DNA of 64,000 nt, from NCBI GenBank assembly GCA_022428005.1, contig JAKMDI010000001.1:1-64000 (forward strand), written 5' to 3'. Origin of the DNA: Flavobacteriaceae bacterium. Lineage in GTDB: Bacteria; Bacteroidota; Bacteroidia; Flavobacteriales; Flavobacteriaceae. The notes under the pieces were generated by a model. The model did no database searches and had not been told where the DNA came from. It saw only the letters and a program-made list of their open reading frames with translations. A program made the position numbers and the translations under genes. Positions 54,984 through 63,828 of the stretch are shown piece after piece (positions within the stretch are counted from its first letter, which is position 1; each line of letters starts with the position of its first letter).

Positions 54984-55802
54984 TTATGGTAGTTTTTTAA
55001 AATATTCCTTGAATTTTTTGTAAAACCGCAACCCTAAAGTATCCAAGCTTTGATGGTCGAAATGCGTACCGTCGTAGGTAGAGGTATTTTTAGCTTTTAC
55101 AGTCGCTGCGTGGGGAATTTCATCCTCGAGTCTCGACAACATTTTTTTAAATATATCATTTTCAGGACGTTCCTTTCCCAATTCAGCGGCGATGAAAATC
55201 ATTTGTTCATTTTCAAACTCTGCCCTTAACCCCAGAACAATAGATTTGAGCTTTTCAAAATAGATTTTAAATTCTGGATCATCGTCTCCTAAATTACTTT
55301 CCCCCTGAAGCCAGAAGGTCGCAATTACTTTACCATTTGTTCCAGCGGCTATTGTACCCCTTCTGACCGCCTCCTGATAAAAATGTGCCCCAGGAACCCA
55401 TTGATTGATATTGGTTCCGCCTTTGGCGTTTACGACCAAACCAGTATTGCTAAAGTTTCCGTCTTCCGACAATGCTTTTGAAAAGTTGTAACCGAGATTA
55501 TACCGTTGCATGCCTTTAACTTTTCGGATGGAGGAGTGGAGGTTGAGGGGATTTTTTAGGGGGATCCATCGATCCGTACTGTCCAATAAAAAAACATTAG
55601 CGACAATTTCTGTATCTCGGGCCTCCAATGCTGCCCGACCCGCCATATTGGATTGGCCAATCAGCAGAATGATTTCTTCGGGTTTAACAGCTTGGGTTTG
55701 CGCTGTCGTTCGGATTATTGATGTGAATAAAAAAAGAAAACACGCTACTGTAAACTTAAGTGTTCGGGAAATGAGGTGTATTTCTATTTCGAATCTATTC
55801 AT
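54984..55802 (-). CDS. SASA/CE6-type carbohydrate acetylesterase
   Basis: 272 residues with a signal peptide (to about 34). IILLIGQSNMAGRAALEA holds the SGNH-type catalytic serine motif GQSNM, KGGTNINQW the Gly of block II, FWLQGESN the QGE motif, and DGTHFDHQS the catalytic Asp/His. These are the hallmarks of the sialate O-acetylesterase-like family acting on acetylated polysaccharides. The stop lies 4 bases from the rhamnosidase start. Confidence 0.9.
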   Translation of the reverse strand: MNRFEIEIHLISRTLKFTVACFLFLFTSIIRTTAQTQAVKPEEIILLIGQSNMAGRAALEARDTEIVANVFLLDSTDRWIPLKNPLNLHSSIRKVKGMQRYNLGYNFSKALSEDGNFSNTGLVVNAKGGTNINQWVPGAHFYQEAVRRGTIAAGTNGKVIATFWLQGESNLGDDDPEFKIYFEKLKSIVLGLRAEFENEQMIFIAAELGKERPENDIFKKMLSRLEDEIPHAATVKAKNTSTYDGTHFDHQSLDTLGLRFYKKFKEYFKKLP

Positions 55803-55819
55803 ATCATTTATAAAGTTGA

Positions 55820-57142
55820 TTAATCAATATATATATTTTTCCCATTTTTTTTGTGGAGTTCAAAACGATCAAACAAGGCTCCAGTGGCATCAAACGATTG
55901 ATAAATAAGACGATCACCATCAATACTTATGTGCTGGAATAATTGAATTCGCTCCCCCTTTTTTCCAATAGTTGCCCCATAGGGACCCCAGCCTTTTTCG
56001 CTGAGAGAATACATCTTTCCACCGCTAACAGACACTACATATACGGGCCCTAACACCGTTTTCTGATCTTTATCTCGTTCCATTGCAATTGGTTTTTCAT
56101 AAACCGCTCCGCGGGAATAACTGTGGTCATGACCTTGTAACGCCAAATCCACTTGGTGTTTTTCAAATATGGGTTTCCAAAGGGACCTCAGCGTCTCATT
56201 GTCCCTTCCAGTAGAGGCTGAAAATACGGGATGATGATAGGTCAAGACCGTCCACTTTTTTTCATTTTCTGACAACACTTTGTCAAGCCATTGGGCTTGT
56301 TGCTCAATTTCTCGATTACTGTTCAGCGCAATAAGTCTCATATCGGGGTAATCCACGTAGTAGCAGGTCTCTTCTAATCCTTTGGGTCCATTGGTGGGAA
56401 AATTAAATTGGGCATTCCATTGGACGGAAAGCTCCCGATTTTCACGAGGGTTTTTATAATCGAGTCCTCGATATTCGTGATTTCCCGGTACCGCAACGGC
56501 AGGGATTTCACCGTGAATAAAGCTGCCCGCAGCAAACCATTCATTCCATTCGCTTTCGTCATGCGCCGCATTGACCAAATCTCCGGCATGAATAAAAAAA
56601 TCAGCCTCTGGGGCTTTTTTGTAAGCATTCCTTATCACCCTAGACCACAGTTCTAATATGTAGTTTTGAGCATCGCCAACGTATAGGAAAGACAAGGGAG
56701 AGGGTGTTTCTTTGGCTGTTGAAAATTGGTGCCACTCACTTTTAAAATCATCATTTCCTACCCTGTAAGCATAGAGTGTGTTTGGGATCAATTGATCCAA
56801 CTGCACTTCAAAAAAAGAAGCCGCAAAACCATCTTTGGTTGCCTCTGATGAGTTGATCACCACTCTTTTGGCAGGGATTTTTTCACTGCTATTTTTGAAG
56901 TCTGGACCGGGACCAGCTTTGGCAATTTCAACATATCCTGCCGTGTTTTCCACATGGGTCCTCCAATTAATACCAATGGCGTGGGCAGGATCTTCAGAAG
57001 CACTCAATATCACATGGTCGGGAAATTCATTTGGAGCTGCCCAAGCTTTAATAATTTCATCTAACGCTGCTTGTCCATCTTGGCTGTAGCCGAGGTTAAC
57101 AAAAGATAAAATGATAACAATAGATAGGTTGATTTTTTTCAT
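55820..57142 (-). CDS. Purple acid phosphatase-like metallophosphoesterase
   Basis: 440 residues with a signal peptide (ends NLGYSQ). Residues about 30-150 form a fibronectin-like PAP N-domain. Metal ligands are visible in LYVGDAQ, HAGDLVNAA, VPGNHEY, YHHPVFS and GHDHSYSR. It cleaves phosphomonoesters outside the cytoplasm. It starts the downstream unit with SASA and GH78; a terminator at 57164-57205 separates it from the DUF6807 gene. Confidence 0.9.
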   Translation of the reverse strand: MKKINLSIVIILSFVNLGYSQDGQAALDEIIKAWAAPNEFPDHVILSASEDPAHAIGINWRTHVENTAGYVEIAKAGPGPDFKNSSEKIPAKRVVINSSEATKDGFAASFFEVQLDQLIPNTLYAYRVGNDDFKSEWHQFSTAKETPSPLSFLYVGDAQNYILELWSRVIRNAYKKAPEADFFIHAGDLVNAAHDESEWNEWFAAGSFIHGEIPAVAVPGNHEYRGLDYKNPRENRELSVQWNAQFNFPTNGPKGLEETCYYVDYPDMRLIALNSNREIEQQAQWLDKVLSENEKKWTVLTYHHPVFSASTGRDNETLRSLWKPIFEKHQVDLALQGHDHSYSRGAVYEKPIAMERDKDQKTVLGPVYVVSVSGGKMYSLSEKGWGPYGATIGKKGERIQLFQHISIDGDRLIYQSFDATGALFDRFELHKKNGKNIYID

Positions 57143-57163
57143 TCTTAAATATAATTTAAAAAA

Positions 57164-57205
57164 AGTACCGCCAACTGAATTTTTTAAAATAAAGATGGCG
57201 GTACT
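57164..57205 (-). terminator. Terminator between the DUF6807-DUF1080 and phosphatase genes
   Basis: On the minus strand AGTACCGCCA (57205-57196) pairs perfectly with TGGCGGTACT (57173-57164) across a 22-base loop, and seven T residues follow. The stem begins 24 bases after the DUF6807-DUF1080 stop codon. It separates the cluster into two transcription units, though readthrough is possible. Confidence 0.8.
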
Positions 57206-57229
57206 GCTTTAAATAGTTATGTAGGGCTC

Positions 57230-58855
57230 TTAGAAACTTGCTATGTCGATTGATTTATACCAAATTTCCATCTGTCTGTTGCTGTGAAGCTGAATCCCTA
57301 CAGGTCCCTTTAAATTGGCATCCTCCAAAATGTAATCCATTACATGGTCTCCATTGAGCCATACCCTGTATCGGTTACCTACGGCTTCAGCAACCATATT
57401 GTTCCAATCATCCATTTTAAGAAGTGATTTAACTTTGGTCGCCTCTTGTGGATATCCTTTTTTCGGCACATAGGGTGAACAAGTCATGTCTCTTTTTAAT
57501 GAACCTGATACACCAATTTGAATTTGAGGATTTAACTGATCACTTCCTCTCATAAAAACTCCAGAGTCTATGTTTCCACTGATAAATTTGAATTCAAGAC
57601 GAACTCTAAAATTATCGAACGAATCTTTTGTCCAAAGCGTAGAACCTTTTTCATCAGGTCCATTTTTCACTTTCAACAAATTGTCCTCAACGGACCACCA
57701 GATGTTATCGGCAGTATCAATCTCATTTACTACAACACCCTCAGCTTCTCCTCTTCTAGTTTTAATCTCCCATTGAGAAAGATCAGAACCGTCAAAGTAA
57801 TTCTTGTATTTGGTATCAACTAAAGAGAACTCGCTGATGTCTTCCGCATTGAGTACTGAACCATTGTGGACCAACATTCTGTAGTGGAAGGTTACAGATG
57901 CACCGCTTTCTAAAGCAAAATTTAAAGCTTCCTTGCCTTTAGAAAAAACCTCTTGACCCAATGGATTTGCGGAGAAAAGACCATAGTCTCTCGCATGCCA
58001 ATAAGTAGGATAGCCTACATTGTTGGGATTGTCCAGTATGGTGATAGAAACGGGTTCCTCATCTATGGTACTGTAAAGCTTTACCCATTCAGCTCGGGTT
58101 CCCCAAACATCGTTTCCTTCAAGGCCTTCGCTGCTCAAGTAATTTCCATTGACGCCGGTGTTGTCCAAAACCTTTACTTCTGTGGGAATGCCTTGGGCAT
58201 CAACAAAAATTGCTGGTTTTTTGGCGGGTAACTCCATGGCGCGGGTAACTCGAACACCAAAAACACCTTCTTTATTGTCCTTGAATGAAACGTCCTGAAG
58301 TGCTGTAAGCGTTGTAAAACGGTCTACGATTCTGGTATTTCCTTCTTGGGAAAATTTAAAAACGGTGGCTTCGTCAAGTAAGGGCTCTCCAGCCGAATTT
58401 TGCCAACTGCTTTTTGTGCTCAAACTTCCATTATCAGAATCGACTTTCACAATTTCGCTGTGAACGATCTTACCGTAGTTTTCGAGTCGCTCCTCGGGTA
58501 TGGCATCTGAATTGTTCCAAAAATCAAGTCCATTGACATCTCCATAGTTAAACCAATGTCCCATATGGTGTGGGTGATCGACGCGTTCTCCAGGTTGTGG
58601 ATCTATAGGAAATCCTCTGGTTAACGTCTTTCCACTCGCAGTTACCAAAGGAAATAATACTGGTTTTGGAAGTGAAGATTGATAATGGTAACTGGTAAAT
58701 AATGAACCATTAAGTTTTACATCAATCTTTTGGTTAGCAGCGTCTTCAACAAAAACTACCGAAGCGGATTCTGCTTCGGTAGCCTTGGGTTGTCCTTCAC
58801 AAGAACTCATGAATACCATTAGGCTGCTCATTAAAAAAAAAGCTCTAATCATCAT
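57230..58855 (-). CDS. DUF6807 (PmoA-like)-DUF1080 fusion lipoprotein
   Basis: 541 residues. Lipobox MSSC (Cys19). Residues about 40-335 are DUF6807 (methane oxygenase PmoA family): LVTASGKTLTRGFP, DHPHHMGHWFNYGDVNGLDF with conserved His-Pro-His-His, and WHARDYGLFSANPLG. Residues about 350-541 are DUF1080 with LSQWEIKT, SGNIDSGVFMRG, and WNNMVAEAVGNRYRVWLNG. Two domains usually encoded by separate genes are joined. It is likely a surface or periplasmic glycan-processing protein. It lies 7 bases after the Gfo/Idh gene. Confidence 0.88.
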   Translation of the reverse strand: MMIRAFFLMSSLMVFMSSCEGQPKATEAESASVVFVEDAANQKIDVKLNGSLFTSYHYQSSLPKPVLFPLVTASGKTLTRGFPIDPQPGERVDHPHHMGHWFNYGDVNGLDFWNNSDAIPEERLENYGKIVHSEIVKVDSDNGSLSTKSSWQNSAGEPLLDEATVFKFSQEGNTRIVDRFTTLTALQDVSFKDNKEGVFGVRVTRAMELPAKKPAIFVDAQGIPTEVKVLDNTGVNGNYLSSEGLEGNDVWGTRAEWVKLYSTIDEEPVSITILDNPNNVGYPTYWHARDYGLFSANPLGQEVFSKGKEALNFALESGASVTFHYRMLVHNGSVLNAEDISEFSLVDTKYKNYFDGSDLSQWEIKTRRGEAEGVVVNEIDTADNIWWSVEDNLLKVKNGPDEKGSTLWTKDSFDNFRVRLEFKFISGNIDSGVFMRGSDQLNPQIQIGVSGSLKRDMTCSPYVPKKGYPQEATKVKSLLKMDDWNNMVAEAVGNRYRVWLNGDHVMDYILEDANLKGPVGIQLHSNRQMEIWYKSIDIASF

Positions 58856-58862
58856 TCAAAAG

Positions 58863-60245
58863 TTAGTATTTAAATACTTTTCCACCGGCCAATACTTCCT
58901 GATTTACTTCGTCAAAGGTGGCTTTAAGTCCAGTTCTCATGGAGGCAGTGGTCATAATATTTGCGATGGAATGGTTGTATCCAGCTTCTACAGGTGCGTT
59001 AGTTTTTTCTCTAGATCGAATACACTCTAACCAGTTCAGCATGTGATTGGAAGTCATATTGTCCACACCAGTGTTGGCTGAAGTAACTACTTTAGTTTTG
59101 ATATCAGATAATGAAAACTCATCCAATTGGTTGGATTTCATGTCCATGGCCTTGGAATAACGTTCAGTAAGCCCACCATTAGGGGTTACTTTGTTGGTTT
59201 TCATGTTCAGTTCACCTCCGTTGGAGTAGTAGATTTCTTTTGTTCCACCCGCAGAGTTTGTAAAGCGAGAGGAGTAAACTACTTGGAATCCTTTATTGGC
59301 GTCGTTGGTGGGTCCGTAATCGAACACTGCAGTCATGGTATCAAAGTTAGACCTTCCGTCTTTCCACAAATAAATTCCTCCATTAGCAGCTACACTTCTC
59401 GGGTGATCCAATCCAGTGAACCAATGTACTGTATCAATTTGGTGGGCCATCCATTGTCCAGGAATTCCAGAGGAGAAAGGCCAGAATAGTCGGTATTCTA
59501 AATATTTTCTTGGATCCCATTCGTGGTATGGACGGTTCATCAGATATCTTTTCCAATCGACATCAGATTCTTTGATGTCGCTAACTTTGTTAGGATATAC
59601 CCTCCAACGTCCAGGTTGATTTACATTCCACGACATCTCAACCATAACAATATCACCAAAGGCTCCAGATTTAACGTATTTGTCTGCAGCGTGGTAATTT
59701 TTTCCACTTCTTCGCTGCGAACCTACCTGAAGTATAATCCCTGCATCGTTAGCTGCTTTTTTACCCAATCTTGCGTCTTCCATGGTTTCTGCAAATGGCT
59801 TTTCAACGTAAACGTCTTTTTTAGCTTCTGCAGCTTCTACCGTGTGAAGGGCGTGTTGGAAATCAGCAGTGGAGATGATGACAGCATCAATTTCGTTTTT
59901 GTCATACATTTCCTCATTGTTACGCCATGTTTTGATTTTATTTCCAGTCTTCTCTTCTAAGAAAGCCTTCCCCTCATCTCTTCTGCGGTTCCAGATGTCA
60001 GAGACACCTATTATTTCACAATTTTGTGCTTTGGAATGACCCTGAAAAGCGGGGATTAAGGATCCTTTTGCCCTCCCGGAGAACCCTACAATTCCGACAT
60101 TCAGTCGGTCATTGGCACCAATAATTTTTCTGTAACTCTGAGCACTCATAGCAGTACTGGCAGCACTAACACTGCCTACCCCTGCGATAACCCCAGCGGA
60201 AACAAGTGATGCATCCTTGATAAATTTTCTTCTGTTTAAATCCAT
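58863..60245 (-). CDS. Gfo/Idh/MocA family oxidoreductase, Tat-exported
   Basis: 460 residues with a twin-arginine signal (NRRKFIKDASLVSAG). The Rossmann domain has NVGIVGFSGRAKG, then VDAVIISTADFQHA and VYVEKPFAE, the family's EKPxA motif with the catalytic Lys. The C-terminal half has the α/β sheet domain and HQIDTVHWFTG. It oxidises or reduces a sugar with bound NAD(P) in the periplasm; acting before the DUF1080 domains, a 3-keto-sugar route is conceivable. Confidence 0.9.
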   Translation of the reverse strand: MDLNRRKFIKDASLVSAGVIAGVGSVSAASTAMSAQSYRKIIGANDRLNVGIVGFSGRAKGSLIPAFQGHSKAQNCEIIGVSDIWNRRRDEGKAFLEEKTGNKIKTWRNNEEMYDKNEIDAVIISTADFQHALHTVEAAEAKKDVYVEKPFAETMEDARLGKKAANDAGIILQVGSQRRSGKNYHAADKYVKSGAFGDIVMVEMSWNVNQPGRWRVYPNKVSDIKESDVDWKRYLMNRPYHEWDPRKYLEYRLFWPFSSGIPGQWMAHQIDTVHWFTGLDHPRSVAANGGIYLWKDGRSNFDTMTAVFDYGPTNDANKGFQVVYSSRFTNSAGGTKEIYYSNGGELNMKTNKVTPNGGLTERYSKAMDMKSNQLDEFSLSDIKTKVVTSANTGVDNMTSNHMLNWLECIRSREKTNAPVEAGYNHSIANIMTTASMRTGLKATFDEVNQEVLAGGKVFKY

Positions 60246-60275
60246 TGATTAAATCTTTATTATTAGTTTGAAATT

Positions 60276-60306
60276 GTGTGCGCACACGAACTTATTATCA
60301 AAAATA
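60276..60306 (-). promoter_or_regulatory. Promoter with LacI-type operator before the Gfo/Idh gene
   Basis: On the minus strand a perfect -7 box TATTTTTG (60306-60299) is followed after 11 bases by the perfect palindrome GTGTGCGCACAC (60287-60276). The palindrome has the central CG of LacI/GalR-family operators and would overlap the start of transcription, as expected for a repressor. No clear -33 TTG is seen. No regulator gene lies in this window. Confidence 0.5.
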
Positions 60307-60362
60307 AAATATTTTTTGAATATTAAAACCTTTACAACATTTTAAATTGATGAAGGTGTATC

Positions 60363-62267
60363 TTATTTCACCGTATTAGAGGTACCATATAATTTGTTAA
60401 GCCCTCTGTTAAGCACCCTGACTACATATTTGTTGTAATCTTGTTTGATACTTTTCTTTGCTGCTGGGACGAGTTGTTTTAGCGCAGTCTCAAAATCGTC
60501 CAAAACCAGAGCGGTTTGCAGCCGAGTCCATTCATTTTCGGCTTCAAGCCCCTCGGCTAAAATTTTAATGACTTCTTTTGAAGAATCCCCTTGTCGCAAT
60601 AACGCTCTTGCAGCGCTTATACTCACATTTATAACTGTGTCGTCTAAAGTTTTTTTCAACTGTTTTAAGGTAGCTGGCTTCACCTTAGTCTTTAAGTTAT
60701 AGAGCCCCTGACCTGCCCAATACCGAACGGCTTCGTTATCATGATTCAATCCTCTATACAAAATATTTTCATCTTCAGTTGAGGACATCATCAGCAGTTC
60801 ATCATAGAAATTCTCCTGTGACCGGATCCAATTGTAAATGGGCTGATCATTATCTGTTTCCCAAGTCCTCATGATGGGCTCTGGCAAGAGTCCAACATCC
60901 ATGATGTCCAACATCCATCGGTCGTGGACCGCCCTCATTTTTTGCAAGGTATCTTTCATTTTCGGATCGCGCGCAAGATCATTTAGCTCCAATGGATCAT
61001 TGACCAAGTCAAATAGTGATTCTGTGGGTTTTGTTTTTGCGACCATTTGCCAACCAGCGTCGTTTAAGTTTCCCTTTTTTTCGGCCTTTCTTATTTCCGT
61101 CATCAAAGGGCCTCCCTCTGGGGTATTCATAAATTGCATAAACGGTTTGTTGGGCTCGTAGTAGCGGAGGTATTTAAACTGTTTACTGCGGACCCCTCGT
61201 TGCATGTCATAGCGTTCATCCATCCTGCCACGTGCAATGTATACATAGGGATTTTCTTCTTTGTTTTTCCCCAAGAAAACTTTTCCCTGCATATTTTCTG
61301 GAATGTCAGCTCCTGCCAAATCAATTACCGTAGGGGCCAAATCTATAAAGCTGATCAATTCGTCAACCGTACTTCCAGGAGCAGCTGGATAAAGGGATTG
61401 GTAAGCCTCTGGAATGTATACAATAAAAGGAACTTTAACCCCGGTGTCAAATAGCCACCGTTTGTGACGGGGGAGTCCAGTGCCGTGATCGGAATAAAAA
61501 AACACGATGGTGTTTTCCTTTTCTCCGGCATCTTCCAACTCCATAAGAAGCTTTTCTACCACACGGTCCATTTGTGCAATATTGTCGTAATGTCTTGCCA
61601 AAAGAGTTCTCACCTCAGCTGTATCGGGATAGTAGGGGGGGACGTCAATGCTTTTGGGGTCTGTTCTCAGTTCGGAGGGAAGGTCTTCGGTGAGCCTTTG
61701 GTGCTTTTCCAAGTTGTTGATACAGCTTTCGTGGGTCAGGGTCAGGTTAAAAACTGAGAAAAAAGGAGTGGTTTTGTCAGGTCTATTTTTCCAGTGTGAT
61801 TGATTGCTCGAAGCATCCCAAATGTCCCTTTTTAAATCAAAATTATAATCTTCCTTCACATTATTTGTACAGTAATACCCTGCTCTCCTCAGCACCTCAG
61901 GGTACAATTGTATTTCTTCTGGAATTCGACCAGATGTTTTCATAGCATTAGAGAAAGACCGCATGTGAAGTGTTCCCAAAGAGGAAGGATACATACCTGT
62001 GATGATCGCATTTCTGGCTGGAGCACAAACCGGAGCATTGGCAATTGCATTGGTGTACATAAATCCATTTGATGCCAGTTTGTCCAATGTTGGGGTGTGG
62101 GCAATGGGATCACCGTAACAACCCAAGTCTGGACTGATATCTTCCACGGAAATCCACAAAATATTTGGGCGTTTTTTAACCGTTTTAGATTCTTCACCAC
62201 AACTGAGAAACACAGACAAGCTCAGAATGAAAAATAGACTGGGGATTTTTAAAAACTTGATCACCAT
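60363..62267 (-). CDS. Sulfatase, formylglycine type, with HEAT-like C-terminus
   Basis: 634 residues. Lipobox LSC (Cys23). The arylsulfatase/N-sulfoglucosamine sulfohydrolase-like domain starts with WISVEDISPDLGCYGD (metal ligands) and has the active-site CAPARNAIITG, with Cys81 converted to formylglycine (C-x-A-R type). FFYSDHGTGLPRHK gives another metal-site motif. The last ~150 residues (about 485-634) are helical repeats of the HEAT type. It would remove sulfate from glycan residues. The operator region at 60276-60306 follows its stop. Confidence 0.9.
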   Translation of the reverse strand: MVIKFLKIPSLFFILSLSVFLSCGEESKTVKKRPNILWISVEDISPDLGCYGDPIAHTPTLDKLASNGFMYTNAIANAPVCAPARNAIITGMYPSSLGTLHMRSFSNAMKTSGRIPEEIQLYPEVLRRAGYYCTNNVKEDYNFDLKRDIWDASSNQSHWKNRPDKTTPFFSVFNLTLTHESCINNLEKHQRLTEDLPSELRTDPKSIDVPPYYPDTAEVRTLLARHYDNIAQMDRVVEKLLMELEDAGEKENTIVFFYSDHGTGLPRHKRWLFDTGVKVPFIVYIPEAYQSLYPAAPGSTVDELISFIDLAPTVIDLAGADIPENMQGKVFLGKNKEENPYVYIARGRMDERYDMQRGVRSKQFKYLRYYEPNKPFMQFMNTPEGGPLMTEIRKAEKKGNLNDAGWQMVAKTKPTESLFDLVNDPLELNDLARDPKMKDTLQKMRAVHDRWMLDIMDVGLLPEPIMRTWETDNDQPIYNWIRSQENFYDELLMMSSTEDENILYRGLNHDNEAVRYWAGQGLYNLKTKVKPATLKQLKKTLDDTVINVSISAARALLRQGDSSKEVIKILAEGLEAENEWTRLQTALVLDDFETALKQLVPAAKKSIKQDYNKYVVRVLNRGLNKLYGTSNTVK

Positions 62268-62283
62268 CAGAATATTAGTTTTT

Positions 62284-63828
62284 TTAATTAGAGAATTGTT
62301 GGGCCCAAGCAGTGTATTGTTTTTCTAATGCAGCTGCTTTTTCAGGCTCTCGATCAATGAGATTAATTTCCTCAACGGGATCATTTTTGAGATTGTAGAG
62401 TTCCCAGACATCACGATGGGCTACCAATTTCCAATCTCCCTCTCGTATGGCTTTACCATGGCGCCACTCCCAAAAAATCGGTCCATCTCGCTCCTGAGAT
62501 CCTTTTCCTAACATTTGCGACAAAAAACTCTGACCTGGACCCGGAAGGATACTTTCTCCATTAAAATTTTTAGGATATGCCGCGCCAATAACTTCTTGCA
62601 AGGTGGGCATGAAATCAATCAGGTGAACTGGTTTGTGAACAATACTTCCTTTGTTTTTGATTTTATCAGGCCAATAGGCAATTAGCGGGGTTTTGATCCC
62701 ACCTTCATGGCTCCAGTTCTTGTACTCACGGTATGGCGTGTTACTCACATTGGCCCAATTTTTACCCAAAGACTTCCAGTTGGTAAGACTGCCAATGGCA
62801 CCCGTCCCTCCAGAAATGTTGACCACTTCACTCGACCCCCCATTATCAGAGGTAAAAAGAATAAGGGTATTGTTGAGTTTGCCCTGATCCTTCAAGGTCT
62901 TGATCAACCTGCCAATATTTTGATCCAAGCGGTCTATCATTGCAGCATACACGGCCATGGTTCTGATTTCATCCTTTTTTTCAGAATCAGATAGCGCCTT
63001 CCACGGTTGGTATTCTGGTTTTGACAAAGAAGTATTTTCGGCAATGATTCCCAGTTTTTTTTGTTTTTGGTATCGTTCTTGACGGATGGCTTCGTATCCT
63101 ACTTCATAACGATTTTTGTATTTTTCAATGTCATCTGGCCAAGCCATAAGTGGGTCATGGGGAGCGGTGTAGGAGAGGTACAGAAAAAAAGGAGTGTCAG
63201 CAGCCATTTCGTCCATCCATTGGAGGGCGTAGTCCGTGAAAACATCCGTAGAGTAAAAATCTTTTGATGTTGGGGTATAAGGATTAAAAACTTCTCCTTC
63301 GATGACCCAGTTTCTGTAAGTCGTGGGATTGTTTTTTAAGCCCTTTTGTGCGGGTTGCCCTTCTCCATCGCGCTGCAGCCCTGGGTTAAAGTGATTGGAG
63401 GCCCCATCCAGCAATCCACTGTAATGGTTAAAACCCCGATTTATGGGGTTTTCAGTGCTGTGGTGTTTGCCTGACCATAGGGTAGTATATCCTTGCGATT
63501 GAAACAATTCTCCCAAGGTGATGGCATTGCGCATGGGCTGGCGAAAGCTTTGGTGGTAGCCCGTTTGCTGGGAATAAAGACCAGTGATGAGCGCTGCACG
63601 GGAGGGAAAGCATTTTGAAGTGTTGTAGGCATTGGTAAAACGTACCCCTTCGAATGCCAAAAGATCCAAGTTTGGGGTCGCTACTTCACTGCCATAAGAG
63701 CCCAAATCCGAAAAACCCATGTCATCGACCAATATGACGATTACATTGGGCAGGTTTTTCGGATTTGGAACTTCTTTACAGCTAATAGAAATTAGTGAAA
63801 CTAAAGAAAGTAAAACTCTAAAATTCAC
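62284..63828 (-). CDS. Arylsulfatase family S1 sulfatase, formylglycine type
   Basis: 514 residues. Lipobox ISISC (Cys17). VILVDDMGFSDLGSYG (metal-binding Asp-Asp) and the active-site CFPSRAALITGLY with Cys73 (C-x-P-S-R) are clear; TSDNGGSSEV is the later metal motif. The family removes sulfate esters from carbohydrates at the surface or in the periplasm. Its ATG overlaps the upstream DUF1080 gene's end by 11 bases. The two sulfatase genes are 16 bases apart. Confidence 0.92.
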   Translation of the reverse strand: MNFRVLLSLVSLISISCKEVPNPKNLPNVIVILVDDMGFSDLGSYGSEVATPNLDLLAFEGVRFTNAYNTSKCFPSRAALITGLYSQQTGYHQSFRQPMRNAITLGELFQSQGYTTLWSGKHHSTENPINRGFNHYSGLLDGASNHFNPGLQRDGEGQPAQKGLKNNPTTYRNWVIEGEVFNPYTPTSKDFYSTDVFTDYALQWMDEMAADTPFFLYLSYTAPHDPLMAWPDDIEKYKNRYEVGYEAIRQERYQKQKKLGIIAENTSLSKPEYQPWKALSDSEKKDEIRTMAVYAAMIDRLDQNIGRLIKTLKDQGKLNNTLILFTSDNGGSSEVVNISGGTGAIGSLTNWKSLGKNWANVSNTPYREYKNWSHEGGIKTPLIAYWPDKIKNKGSIVHKPVHLIDFMPTLQEVIGAAYPKNFNGESILPGPGQSFLSQMLGKGSQERDGPIFWEWRHGKAIREGDWKLVAHRDVWELYNLKNDPVEEINLIDREPEKAAALEKQYTAWAQQFSN

